From Thalassorhabdomicrobium marinisediminis (GTDB lineage Bacteria > Pseudomonadota > Alphaproteobacteria > Rhodobacterales > Rhodobacteraceae): a DNA stretch of 64,000 nt. Each line of letters starts with the position of its first letter. Within the stretch, counting starts at the first letter, position 1. A program made the position numbers and the translations under genes. Under the pieces are notes generated by a model, which saw only the letters and a list, made by a program, of their open reading frames with translations, was not told the origin of the DNA and ran no database searches. Shown here piece after piece: positions 10,131-19,295 of this stretch. The stretch is taken from the NCBI RefSeq assembly GCF_003072065.1, contig NZ_QCYG01000004.1, positions 296,789 to 360,788 of the forward strand, given 5' to 3'.

Positions 10131-10273
10131 TGCCACAATTTTGCCGCTTTGACGCGGGGTGATTTACCCGACGGAAGATTTTTTCTAGAAAAATGCGATC
10201 GGCTTGAATAAAGTTTTGCCAATAAAACAAGCGCGGCAGGCAAATGTCGCAAATTTTGAGGCGGAGCAAGATT
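10131..10273 (+). promoter_or_regulatory. Leader and probable promoter region of the adhesin operon
   Basis: This AT-rich stretch lies between yihY and the adhesin. It holds a perfect 14-bp palindrome, TTTTTCTAGAAAAA, at 10180-10193, and a short hairpin (GGGT-GATTT-ACCC) at 10157-10169. A GAGGCGGAG ribosome site at 10258-10266 selects the ATG at 10274 over the ATG at 10244. No confident -35/-10 pair could be assigned. The palindrome is a candidate operator. Confidence 0.45.
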
Positions 10274-13200
10274 ATGTCAGCGATCAATTTCGTTGTCCGT
10301 GATGATTCGGGCAATATCTCAAGGGGTGCCGTGGCCGCAGAGGGTCATCCGGCGTCGCTCATCGTCGGGTCGGGGGCAGATATTTCGCTGAACCTGACGG
10401 CGGGGCAGATCATTTCCTACACGCGACAGGGGCAGGCGCTTGAAATTACGCTGGTTGACGGGCGCACCATCGTGATCGAAGGGTATTTCACGGCTGAGGG
10501 CGTGGCCGAGAACACGCTGCTGCTGTCTTCGGACGGCTATATCACCGAAGTGAACCTGACGCAGGGCGCGGGTGCGGATTACTACGCGAACTACGTTCTG
10601 AACGAGACCGGGGCAGGCAAATACGCCGCCGATGGTGATTTGTATTTCATGCGCAGCGCCGATGTGATGCTGGCCGAAGGCTATGTCCCGGCCGATGACG
10701 AAGTGGGCATGCTGGGCACGGCCTTCGGGGCAGTGGCGCCCGCGCTTGGGCTTGGCGGCGCCGCGGCCGCCGGTGCCGCAGCGATTGTCGCAACGGGCGG
10801 CGATGGCGGCGGTGACGGTGGCGGCGGCGGCGGAGCCGGTCCGGTGGTCGAGATTACCTCGGGCACGGAAAGCGTCAATCACATGGTCAACGCGGTCGAT
10901 CATTCCGACGGCGTCGAAATCGGTGGCGCCGGCACGCCGGGCGCCACGGTTGAGGTGCTGGTGGATGGCCACACGGAAACCACCACGGTGGCCGCCGACG
11001 GCACCTGGAGCGTGACCTTCGCGCCCGAGGTGATTGCAACCGGGGACTATGCGACCCCCGTTGAAGTGACGATCAGCAACGGGCACGGCACGACGACGGT
11101 GACGGACGTGCTGGTGATCGATACGGTCATCAACGTGGACATGGATGCGACCGGCGGCGCGGATGGCATCGTCAGCGCAAGCGAGAACGCCGCCGGTGTC
11201 ACGCTTAGTGGAACGGTCACCAGCGGCGACAGCGTCACCGTGACGGTCGACGGTGTGGACTACGCAGCGGTTGTCACTGGTACGACTTGGACGCTTGATC
11301 TGGGGCAGGGGGCGCTTGCCTCCGGCGAATACGATCTGGACGTGACCGTCACCGCGACGGACGCGGCGGGCAACGTCACCTCCTCGACCTCGACGGTGGT
11401 TGTCGACACCGTCACCAATGTCAGCGTGGACACCTCTGCCGTGGGCGGGGCCGACGCGGTCGTCAACGGGGCGGAAGCCGGCAGCGGCGTGACCTTGACC
11501 GGCACGGCCCAGCCCGGCGCCACGGTCGTCGTCACCTTCGGCGCGGTGTCCCAGACCGTGACCGCCACCGCGGCGGGCACCTGGGAAGCCAGCTATGACG
11601 CCGCCGATGTGCCCACCGGCGAGACGGACGTGCCGGTCACCGTCACCGCCACGGACGCGGCGGGCAACACGGCGACCGACAGCGGCACCGTGACCGTCGA
11701 CACCTACGTCAACGAGTTGTCGATGACCTCGAATTCCGCAGGCGGGACCGATGGCATCGTCAACTTCAATGAAAGCGGCCAGCCCATCACCATGGGCGGC
11801 ACGGTCGAGGCAGGATCGAGCGTTATGATCGATCTGCACGGCGTCAGCCTTGCCGCGACGGTCGATGCGAACGGCAACTGGACGGTGACCTATCCGCCCG
11901 GCACCTTGCCCGGCGGCGAATACGACACCACCGTGACCGTCACGGCGACGGATGCGGCGGGCAACAGCTCGACCCTGTCCGAGACCGTAACCGTGGACAC
12001 CGTGGCCGGCGATCTGGCGCTGTCGACTGCGCCCATCGAGATCGACGACGTGGTCAACGCGGCGGAACATGCCGACGGCGTGATCATCAACGGCACCGCC
12101 ACACCGGGGCTGACCGTGACCGTAGGTCTGGGCAATGCAACGCTGAATGTCGTCGCCGGGGCGGACGGCACCTGGTCGGTGAACTTCCCCGCAAGCATGG
12201 TGCCGCAGGGCACCTATGACAGTGCGATCACAGCGTCGATCACCGATGCGGCGGGCAACTTCAAAGAGGTCAGCGACACGGTCCGGATCGATACCGAGGT
12301 CACCCCCTTCAATTTCGCATCCGCTCCGGTGGAAGGCGACGACGTGATCAGCGGCGCGGAAGCGGCGGACGGGGTTGTCCTCTCCGGTGAGGTCGAGGCG
12401 CATTCCTTCGTGCAGGTCGATTTCGGCGGCCAGTCCATCACCGTGCAAGCGGGTGCGGACGGTCAATGGTCCGCCAGTTTCCCCGCCTCTGCAATCACAG
12501 GCGGCGAATACATGGCCACGATGACCGCCACTGCCACCGACCCTGCGGGCAACACCGCGGTGATCACCGACACGGTCCAGGTCGACACGATTGTCAGCCG
12601 TCTGACCTCGTCGGATCCGGTGGAAGGGGACAACATCGTCAATGCGGCCGAAGCCTCCGACGGGATCACCCTGAACGGAACGGTCGAGGTCGGCTCATCG
12701 GTGCTGGTGACCTTCGAAGGCACCACACGGGCCGCGACGGTCGATGCGGCCGGAAACTGGACGGTCGATTTCGCCGCTTCGGAGGTGCCGGCCGGGCAAT
12801 ACGACGCCACGGTCACCATCGCGGCGACCGATCCGCACGGCAACACCGACAGCATCACCGACACCTTCCACGTGGACACCACGCTGCCCGATGCTCCGGA
12901 AATCGAAAGCATGACGCTCAACGGCGACGGCGTCGAATATCTTGGTATCGCCTCCACAGCGAACGACATCACCGTCACGCAGATCGACGAGACCGGCAAC
13001 GCCACCGAACGGGCGGATGGCTCGGACGGTGTGACCCTGCCCTGGGGTGCGACGCTGTTCAACTTCGGCCCCGCGCTCTCGGACGGGTCGCACCTTGTGG
13101 TGAACGAAACCGACAGCGCCGGAAACGCCAATGCGACCTATGTCGTGCTGGAAGAGACCGGAACGAACGTGGTCGACACCGTCGGTTTGGACGGCTTTGA

Positions 13201-13447
13201 CATCGGCGCGATCGACCTGAGCTTTGCCAAGGATTCCGATCTTACCCTTGATCTGTCCACGCTGGAAGGACTGTCGGACGCCAACAACACGCTGACGATC
13301 CACGGCGGGGCCGACGACAGCGTGACCCTGTCGGGCGCGTCAGCCAGCGGTCAGTCCACGGTGATCGACGGAACCACCTACGACATCTACACCATGGGCA
13401 CGGACGGCCAGATCTTCATCGAAGAGGATATCAACGTCACCCTTTGA
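10274..13447 (+). CDS. BapA-like Ig-repeat adhesin, type I secretion substrate
   Basis: This is a 1057-residue predicted surface or matrix protein. Residues 1-160 form a BapA-prefix-like beta domain (FVVRDDSG, GAVAAEG, ISYTRQGQ). Next come an Ala/Gly-rich hydrophobic stretch and a glycine-aspartate linker near 165-190. Then seven bacterial Ig-like repeats of about 95-100 residues follow, each ending in a VDT-type strand and most containing TATDAAGN or TATDPAGN. The last 170 residues resemble the C-terminal end of LapA/BapA-type adhesins, with an IHGGADDSVTLSG motif and a final acidic EEDINVTL likely to be the secretion signal. There is no N-terminal Sec signal. The three genes of a type I secretion system follow directly, which supports its role as their substrate. 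Confidence 0.88.
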   Translation: MSAINFVVRDDSGNISRGAVAAEGHPASLIVGSGADISLNLTAGQIISYTRQGQALEITLVDGRTIVIEGYFTAEGVAENTLLLSSDGYITEVNLTQGAGADYYANYVLNETGAGKYAADGDLYFMRSADVMLAEGYVPADDEVGMLGTAFGAVAPALGLGGAAAAGAAAIVATGGDGGGDGGGGGGAGPVVEITSGTESVNHMVNAVDHSDGVEIGGAGTPGATVEVLVDGHTETTTVAADGTWSVTFAPEVIATGDYATPVEVTISNGHGTTTVTDVLVIDTVINVDMDATGGADGIVSASENAAGVTLSGTVTSGDSVTVTVDGVDYAAVVTGTTWTLDLGQGALASGEYDLDVTVTATDAAGNVTSSTSTVVVDTVTNVSVDTSAVGGADAVVNGAEAGSGVTLTGTAQPGATVVVTFGAVSQTVTATAAGTWEASYDAADVPTGETDVPVTVTATDAAGNTATDSGTVTVDTYVNELSMTSNSAGGTDGIVNFNESGQPITMGGTVEAGSSVMIDLHGVSLAATVDANGNWTVTYPPGTLPGGEYDTTVTVTATDAAGNSSTLSETVTVDTVAGDLALSTAPIEIDDVVNAAEHADGVIINGTATPGLTVTVGLGNATLNVVAGADGTWSVNFPASMVPQGTYDSAITASITDAAGNFKEVSDTVRIDTEVTPFNFASAPVEGDDVISGAEAADGVVLSGEVEAHSFVQVDFGGQSITVQAGADGQWSASFPASAITGGEYMATMTATATDPAGNTAVITDTVQVDTIVSRLTSSDPVEGDNIVNAAEASDGITLNGTVEVGSSVLVTFEGTTRAATVDAAGNWTVDFAASEVPAGQYDATVTIAATDPHGNTDSITDTFHVDTTLPDAPEIESMTLNGDGVEYLGIASTANDITVTQIDETGNATERADGSDGVTLPWGATLFNFGPALSDGSHLVVNETDSAGNANATYVVLEETGTNVVDTVGLDGFDIGAIDLSFAKDSDLTLDLSTLEGLSDANNTLTIHGGADDSVTLSGASASGQSTVIDGTTYDIYTMGTDGQIFIEEDINVTL
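10844..12888 (+). repeat. Seven tandem Ig-like repeats within the adhesin
   Basis: Seven diverged in-frame repeats of roughly 290 bases encode similar beta-sandwich units. Each unit begins with a D-x-x-V-N/S-x-x-E motif (for example DDVVNAAEHADGV or DNIVNAAEASDGI) and ends near VDT. The nucleotide copies are too diverged to be a recent tandem duplication, although short blocks such as GCGACGGATGCGGCGGGCAAC recur almost exactly. Confidence 0.85.
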
Positions 13448-13525
13448 CGCCCGACAGGCACGACAAGGCGGAGGGCCGGATCAACCGGCCCCCGTCCGCG
13501 AAAGACAAGCGAGTTGGGGTAGCAC

Positions 13526-14896
13526 GTGGGACAGGCGAAAAACTTCACGACATCGGCGATGACGCTGGCCGTTCTGACGGCCCTTGGCGGCTGCATGGGC
13601 GAGGGTTTGGGCGGCGACATCGTCTCACGCGCGGGGGGGCTGGTGGCCGATGGCCAAAGCTTCGTGGGCGGCCTGATGCCCGGTGCCGGGGCGCGCGAAC
13701 GCGCCCCTGATGCGCCAGCGCTTGACGGTGAGTTGTCCAACGGCGACCGCTCGGACACCATCGACGCGCTGCTCAACCGCCGCTCGGTCCTGCGCGACGG
13801 CCCCTATGCGCAGGTGGCAAAGGCGGTGCTGGCCGCCAATTCCCGCGCCGCCGAGGCGGACCTGCGTGCGGCGATGCTGCGCGCGGAAGCGCGTGAATTG
13901 AACTGGCTGCCGCAGCTGGGCCCGAGCATCTCTCTCACCTCGCTGGGGTCGGTGGTAGCGAGCCTTCTGGTCGAACAGACGCTGTTCGACGGGGGCGCCA
14001 ACCGCGCGGCCCGCGAATTTGCCCGCGCCGATGTCGAGGTCGCCGCCGTCACCCTTGCGCTGGACACCAACGACCGCGTTTATCAGGCGCTGGACCTGTA
14101 TCTCACCGCGCAGGCGGCCGATGCGCGCGCTGCGGTGAACGCGGGCGGGATGGCCCGGATGGAGCGGTTCGAATACGTCATGTCCGAACGGGTCCGGGCG
14201 GGGATCAACGACCGGGCCGATCTGCAATTGGTGCAGCAGAAACTGACGCAGATGCGCTCGGACCTGCTTGAGGATCAGGAAGCCGCCGCCGCCGCGCGGG
14301 CCGAATTGGCCGCCATGGCCAACGGGCCGCTGGACGGCGTCACCGGCCTGTCCGATCTGGGCGACGTGGTGGGCACGGCCCAGCCGCTGGAGGTGATGAA
14401 AGTGGCCGCCGAAGGCACCCGCGGTCTGGCCGAGGCGCGGGCGTTGCAGGCGGGTTATGTCCCCCGCGTCACCGCCTCCGGCACCGTGGGGCAAAGCGAC
14501 AGCGCCGGGCTGAACATCGGCATTCCCAACGGGTTCGGCTTTGGCCGCGGCGCCGAGCGGGCCGCGCTTGAGGCGATGGCCGACGCCGCCGACCGGCAGG
14601 TTCTTGAGCAACGCGAAGACAGCGCCCGCGACGTGGCCGCAATCCGGGGGCGCGTCACCTCGCTCGCGCGGCGCCGCGCCAATATCGGAACGATCATCGA
14701 ACAGGCCCGCGCCAACTACACCCTGTTCGAGCAGCAATTGCGCGCCGGACAGCGCACCGTGCCCGAGGTGGTCGGCGTGTTCCGCACCAAGCTGAACGCC
14801 GAGCGCGAGGCGGTGACTCTGACCTATGATCTGGCGCGGCAAGAGCTGTTGCTGGCGCGGCTTTACGGCACATTGGTGGACGGAGAAGACATTTGA
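13526..14896 (+). CDS. TolC/LapE-like outer-membrane channel of the adhesin T1SS
   Basis: This 456-residue outer-membrane efflux protein is the exit duct of the type I secretion system. A lipoprotein-type signal (VLTALGGC near residue 23) suggests lipid anchoring. The rest is rich in long alanine/arginine/glutamate helices (for example QVAKAVLAANSRAAEADLRAAMLRAEARELNWLPQLGPSI) with two repeat halves, as in TolC. The start is GTG at 13526 with GGGGT upstream; an ATG at 13559 is an alternative that would still keep the lipobox. The last bases (TTGA) overlap the ABC exporter start, which shows translational coupling. Confidence 0.85.
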   Translation: MGQAKNFTTSAMTLAVLTALGGCMGEGLGGDIVSRAGGLVADGQSFVGGLMPGAGARERAPDAPALDGELSNGDRSDTIDALLNRRSVLRDGPYAQVAKAVLAANSRAAEADLRAAMLRAEARELNWLPQLGPSISLTSLGSVVASLLVEQTLFDGGANRAAREFARADVEVAAVTLALDTNDRVYQALDLYLTAQAADARAAVNAGGMARMERFEYVMSERVRAGINDRADLQLVQQKLTQMRSDLLEDQEAAAAARAELAAMANGPLDGVTGLSDLGDVVGTAQPLEVMKVAAEGTRGLAEARALQAGYVPRVTASGTVGQSDSAGLNIGIPNGFGFGRGAERAALEAMADAADRQVLEQREDSARDVAAIRGRVTSLARRRANIGTIIEQARANYTLFEQQLRAGQRTVPEVVGVFRTKLNAEREAVTLTYDLARQELLLARLYGTLVDGEDI

Positions 14897-17148
14897 GCGG
14901 ACCGGTCCTTGCCTTTGACGTGAATGCCACCCGCGGCGGCAAGCTCACGCGGGTCTCGAAGCCCCGCGCCGGTGCGCCGCCCGCGCCCGGGGCCGCGCCA
15001 GCCGGGCCGCCCCCTGCAGCCCGCGCCGATGACCGCTATAGCGAGAAGGCCCGCAACCGCGCCGATCTCGCCGCGACCTATGCCGCGCTTCTGGGCAAGG
15101 ACATCGTGCGCTCGGACCTGCTGGAAGGGCTGGCCGCCCATGAGGGCGACGCGATCACACCGCTGACCATTGCGAAGGCGCTGAATGCGGCCGGGCTGGT
15201 CACCTCGGTCACCTTGACCGAGAAGCTCACCCCCGATCAATGGCCCGCGCTGGTCGAGATGAACAGCGGCCAGATCCTGCTGGTGCTGGCGCAGACCGAA
15301 GGGGCGGTCGTGGTGTTCGATACCACCTGCAAGGGCAACCGCGCCGAGATCGCGCTGGACGAGTTCACGCCACATTTTAGCGGTGTGATCCTGCGCGCGG
15401 ATGTGGCGTTGCAGGATCTGGCGGCGAAACACGCCAAGGCCGGCAAGCCCGCCCATTGGTTCTGGGGCGAGATGCTGCAACTGCGACGGCACCTGTTGGA
15501 GGTGGCGCTGGGGTCCTTCGTGGCAAACCTTCTGGCCGTGGCCGTCGCGCTGTTTTCGTTGCAGGTCTATGACCGCGTGATCCCGCACCAGTCCACCGCC
15601 ACGCTGTGGGTGCTGGCCATCGGGGCGGGGCTGGCCATGCTGCTTGAGGCGGGACTGCGCATCGCGCGGGCGCGTCTGATGGACGGGGCAGGGCGGCGGA
15701 TCGAGCTGAAGGTGCAGGCGCTGCTGATGGACCGTTTGCTGGGCATGCGGCGCGGCACCGAAGGGACGACGCCCTCGGGGCTGTTCTCGGCGGTGCGCGA
15801 GTTCGGCGCGGTGCGCGAATTCTTCACCGCCTCGACCATCGGCACCCTGACCGATCTGCCGTTCATCGTGCTGTTTCTGGCGCTGGTGGCCTCGATCGGG
15901 GGCAATGTGGTCTGGGTGCTGTTCGCGGGCGGCATCCTGATGGTCCTGCCCAGCTTATTTCTGCAAAAACGAATGATCGCCCTGACGCGGCAGACACAGG
16001 GCGCATCGGCCAAGTCCAACAAGCTGCTGCATGAGGTGATCTACGACGCCGACACGATCAAGGCGCAGCGGGGCGAGGATCGCTTCCGCCGCCTGTGGAC
16101 CGAGCTTTCCGCCGTCTCCTCACTTGCGACCTCCGAGCAGCGCAAGCTGGCCTCGACGCTCACCTTCTGGGCGCAGGGCGTGCAACAGGCCACATATGTC
16201 GCCGCCGTGGTCGCGGGCACGTTCATGGTCTTCACCGGTCAGTTCACCGTCGGCACGATCATCGCCGTGGGCATCCTGACGGGGCGCACGCTCGGGCCGT
16301 TGACACAGCTTGCCGGAACGCTTGCACGCTGGTCCAACGTCAAGGCGGCGCTGGATGCCCTGGGCGAGATTGCCGAAGCCGAACAGGATCAGGACGACAG
16401 CCGCCAATACCTGCGGCGCGAAACGCTCAAAGGCGCGTACGAGCTGCGCGACATCGCCTTTTGCTATGACGAGGACAGCGGCCAGACGCTCGACATCCCC
16501 GGCCTGAAAATCGAAGCCGGCCAACGGATTGCGGTTCTGGGGGCCAACGGGTCGGGCAAATCCACCTTGCTCAAGCTGCTCAGCGGGATCTACCGGCCGG
16601 GCAAGGGGCGCGTGCTGATCGACGGGGTCGACATGGGGCAGGTCATGCCCCGCGATCTGCGCCGCTCCATCGGCTATCTCAGCCAGGAAGTGCGGCTGTT
16701 CTCGGGCACCCTGCGCGAAAACCTGAACCTGACCCTGCTGGAGCGTGACGACGACCGCCTGCTGCAGGCGCTTGAGTTCGCGGGCCTTGGGCCTTTCGTG
16801 CGCAACCACCCCAAGGGGCTGGACCTGCCGATCTCGGACGGTGGCGAGGGTCTGTCCATCGGGCAGCGCCAGTCAATCGGCTGGGCGCGCCTTTGGCTGC
16901 AGGACCCGGACGTCTGCCTACTGGACGAACCCACCGCCGCCCTCGACCAGACGCTTGAGGCGACGTTGGTCAGCCGCCTGACCACATGGCTTGACGGGCG
17001 CACGGCGATCATCGCCACCCACCGCGTGCCGATCCTTGAGCTGACCCAGCGCACGGTGATCTTGCAAAACGGCCGGCTGGCGGTCGATGGCCCCCGGGAC
17101 GAAGTGCTGGCCCACCTGCAGGGCACAGCCGGAAAGGCGAGTGCCTGA
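14893..17148 (+). CDS. Type I secretion ABC exporter (LapB-like)
   Basis: This 751-residue inner-membrane ATPase powers adhesin export. Residues 50-190 form a peptidase-C39-like domain without an obvious catalytic cysteine, as in LapB and HlyB, where it only binds substrate. A six-helix transmembrane domain spans about 200-480. The nucleotide-binding domain carries Walker A GANGSGKST near 551, a signature loop LSIGQRQ instead of LSGGQRQ, and Walker B VCLLDEPTAALD. Translation starts at a TTG overlapping the TolC-like stop codon, so the true initiation codon is a modest assumption. The HlyD gene overlaps the end by one base. Confidence 0.9.
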   Translation: MSGPVLAFDVNATRGGKLTRVSKPRAGAPPAPGAAPAGPPPAARADDRYSEKARNRADLAATYAALLGKDIVRSDLLEGLAAHEGDAITPLTIAKALNAAGLVTSVTLTEKLTPDQWPALVEMNSGQILLVLAQTEGAVVVFDTTCKGNRAEIALDEFTPHFSGVILRADVALQDLAAKHAKAGKPAHWFWGEMLQLRRHLLEVALGSFVANLLAVAVALFSLQVYDRVIPHQSTATLWVLAIGAGLAMLLEAGLRIARARLMDGAGRRIELKVQALLMDRLLGMRRGTEGTTPSGLFSAVREFGAVREFFTASTIGTLTDLPFIVLFLALVASIGGNVVWVLFAGGILMVLPSLFLQKRMIALTRQTQGASAKSNKLLHEVIYDADTIKAQRGEDRFRRLWTELSAVSSLATSEQRKLASTLTFWAQGVQQATYVAAVVAGTFMVFTGQFTVGTIIAVGILTGRTLGPLTQLAGTLARWSNVKAALDALGEIAEAEQDQDDSRQYLRRETLKGAYELRDIAFCYDEDSGQTLDIPGLKIEAGQRIAVLGANGSGKSTLLKLLSGIYRPGKGRVLIDGVDMGQVMPRDLRRSIGYLSQEVRLFSGTLRENLNLTLLERDDDRLLQALEFAGLGPFVRNHPKGLDLPISDGGEGLSIGQRQSIGWARLWLQDPDVCLLDEPTAALDQTLEATLVSRLTTWLDGRTAIIATHRVPILELTQRTVILQNGRLAVDGPRDEVLAHLQGTAGKASA

Positions 17149-18317
17149 TGGTCACCATCAATCAGGAATTTGACGCCAAGGTGCGCGGGCCAAGCCTGTT
17201 GATCTGGCTGATCGGGCTGACGGTGCTGGTCTTCGTGCTCTGGGCAAAATTCGCCGCCATCGACGAGATCGTGCGCGCCAAGGGGGCGGTCGTATCTTCG
17301 TCGCGGCCGCAGATCATCCAGAACCTCGAAGGCGGTATTCTGGCGGAATTGCTCGTGCGTGAAGGCGACGCGGTGGCCCCCGGCGACGTGCTCGCCCGCC
17401 TACGCGGCACCCAGTTCGAAACCGCCGTGACCGATCTGCGCGAACAGGTGATCGCGGCGGAAATCCGGCGGCTGCGGCTGGCCGCTGAGATCGAGGGACA
17501 GTTCACCTTCGACGTGCCCGACGCCATCGAAGCCTTCAGCCCCGAGATGGTCGCCAGCGAGCGCGCGCTGCTGCACGCACGCCAGTCCGACTACGTCAGC
17601 CGGACCGAGGGCGCGCAGGCCATCGTCACCGAAACCGCCCGCGAAGTGGCGGTGATGGAGGATCTTTATGCCCGCGAGATCGCCGCGCTCATTGAGGTCA
17701 CGCAGGTGCGCAAAGCCCATTCGGACGCGCAGAACACGCTCAACGACATGGTCACCCGCGCCGAGCTTGAGCGCGCGTCTGAGTATTCCGATGTGCTCGC
17801 CACGCTCGCAACCCTGCGGCAGGATCTGCGGGTGGCCGAAGACCGGCTGGAGCGCACGATCATCACCAGCCCCATGCGCGGTATCGTCAACAGTCTGGGC
17901 GTGACCACCATCGGCGGCGTGATCCGCCCCGGTGAGGAGATTTTCCAGATCATCCCGCTGGACGATGAACTTTTCGTTGAGGCCGAAGTTTCGCCGTCGA
18001 ACATCGCCAATGTGCAGCCCGGCCAACGCGCGACGATCAAGCTGAGCGCCTATGACTACACGGTCCACGGCACGTTGAAGGGCGAGGTGCAGCTGATCTC
18101 GGCCGACACCTTCGAGGATGAGCGCGACCCCAACGCGCCGCCCCATTACCGCGTCACCCTGCGGGTCGACACCTCGGACCTGAGCGCCCGCCAGAGCCGC
18201 ATCGAAATCCGCCCGGGGATGCAGGCCGAGGTGGAGCTGCACACCGGATCGAAGACCGTGCTGCAATACCTCACCAAGCCGCTCTACCGCGGGCAAGAGG
18301 CGTTGCGCGAACCTTGA
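17148..18317 (+). CDS. HlyD/LapC-family membrane fusion protein
   Basis: This 389-residue periplasmic adaptor links the ABC exporter to the outer-membrane channel. It has one N-terminal transmembrane helix (LLIWLIGLTVLVFVLW, residues 15-30), then the biotinyl-like barrel with IIQNLEGGILAELLVREGD near 60-80. A long coiled-coil hairpin spans about 90-230, followed by the beta-barrel domain with SPMRGIVNSLGVTT near 245 and the C-terminal GMQAEVELHTG. Its ATG overlaps the exporter's TGA (TGATG). This completes a four-gene cassette with its substrate; no LapG/LapD-type release genes are seen nearby. Confidence 0.9.
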   Translation: MVTINQEFDAKVRGPSLLIWLIGLTVLVFVLWAKFAAIDEIVRAKGAVVSSSRPQIIQNLEGGILAELLVREGDAVAPGDVLARLRGTQFETAVTDLREQVIAAEIRRLRLAAEIEGQFTFDVPDAIEAFSPEMVASERALLHARQSDYVSRTEGAQAIVTETAREVAVMEDLYAREIAALIEVTQVRKAHSDAQNTLNDMVTRAELERASEYSDVLATLATLRQDLRVAEDRLERTIITSPMRGIVNSLGVTTIGGVIRPGEEIFQIIPLDDELFVEAEVSPSNIANVQPGQRATIKLSAYDYTVHGTLKGEVQLISADTFEDERDPNAPPHYRVTLRVDTSDLSARQSRIEIRPGMQAEVELHTGSKTVLQYLTKPLYRGQEALREP

Positions 18318-18349
18318 GGTGCGCCGCCCCCCCAGGGCGAAACCGGCCG

Positions 18350-18371
18350 CGTGATCCGGCCCGCGATCACG
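18350..18371. terminator. Possible hairpin after the T1SS operon
   Basis: A 7-bp inverted repeat (CGTGATC and GATCACG, 8-base loop) lies about 30 bases after the HlyD stop. It has no T-run, so it may be a Rho-dependent or processing hairpin instead of a true intrinsic terminator. Confidence 0.3.
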
Positions 18372-18560
18372 GGCCCGCCCACCCGAATGTGATGATCGCC
18401 GCGACACGGGTTGAAATTCCGGCGTCGAATGGTTTTATCTGGCCTTCGCACGCGATGTGATCCGCTGACCTTGAAGCCCCCTGACGGGCCTACTAAGGTT
18501 TGGTTAACGAAGATATTCTAGACGGGCGCGCAGGCGTCCCAGTTCCCGAAGGCAGAGCAT

Positions 18561-19187
18561 ATGAACGATCCGGTCGAAACCTACATGAACCTTGTCCCGA
18601 TGGTGGTCGAACAGACCAGCCGCGGCGAACGCGCCTACGACATTTTCAGCCGCCTGCTGAAAGAGCGGATCATCTTCGTCAACGGCCCGGTTCATGACGG
18701 CATGAGCCAGCTGATCGTGGCGCAGCTTCTGCATCTTGAGGCGGAGAACCCGAAAAAGGAAATCTCCATGTATATCAACAGCCCCGGCGGGTCTGTTGTC
18801 GCGGGGATGAGCATCTATGACACGATGCAATATATCCGCCCCAAGGTCAGCACGCTGGTCTGCGGGCTGGCGGCCTCGATGGGCTCGGTGATCTCGATCG
18901 GCGGTGAGAAAGGCATGCGCTTCGCGCTGCCCAACGCCGAATTCCTCGTCCACCAGCCGTCGGGCGGTGCGCAAGGGACCGCCGAAGATATCCTGATCCG
19001 CGCGCGCAATATCGAACAAACCCGCGAACGGATGTACAAGCTTTACGTCAAGCACACCGGGCAGGACTTCGAGACTGTGCAAAAGGCGCTTGATCGCGAC
19101 AAGTGGATGACCCCGCAGGAAGCCAAGGACTGGGGTCACATCGATGAAATCGTCGAAAGCCGCGGCAAGGCGGACGACGACAGCTAG
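18561..19187 (+). CDS. clpP: ATP-dependent Clp protease proteolytic subunit
   Basis: This 208-residue serine protease forms the barrel that degrades proteins unfolded by ClpX or ClpA. The catalytic triad is visible: Ser106 in CGLAASMGS, His131 in FLVHQPSGG, and Asp180 in LDRDKWM. The oxyanion strand INSPGGSV lies at 72-79. The 5' region of 243 bases should contain its promoter. clpX follows 108 bases downstream, the common bacterial order. Confidence 0.97.
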   Translation: MNDPVETYMNLVPMVVEQTSRGERAYDIFSRLLKERIIFVNGPVHDGMSQLIVAQLLHLEAENPKKEISMYINSPGGSVVAGMSIYDTMQYIRPKVSTLVCGLAASMGSVISIGGEKGMRFALPNAEFLVHQPSGGAQGTAEDILIRARNIEQTRERMYKLYVKHTGQDFETVQKALDRDKWMTPQEAKDWGHIDEIVESRGKADDDS

Positions 19188-19295
19188 GGCCACAGCCGTC
19201 GTTTTGACGTTGTGGTGCATTTCGGGCTGCCATAGGATAAGGTCCAAAGCAGCCCGGAACCGAAATTAAAGGCTTTTAGCCAAGGGAATGACGAC

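Noticed and set aside
10319..12466. A 715-codon open frame on the minus strand
   Set aside because: It is antisense to the Ig repeats of the adhesin, whose reading frame, repeats and ribosome site are clear.
10844..12888. Direct repeats that could suggest a CRISPR array
   Set aside because: Repeat units are about 290 bases, diverged, in frame and encode Ig-like domains; there are no short identical repeats with spacers.
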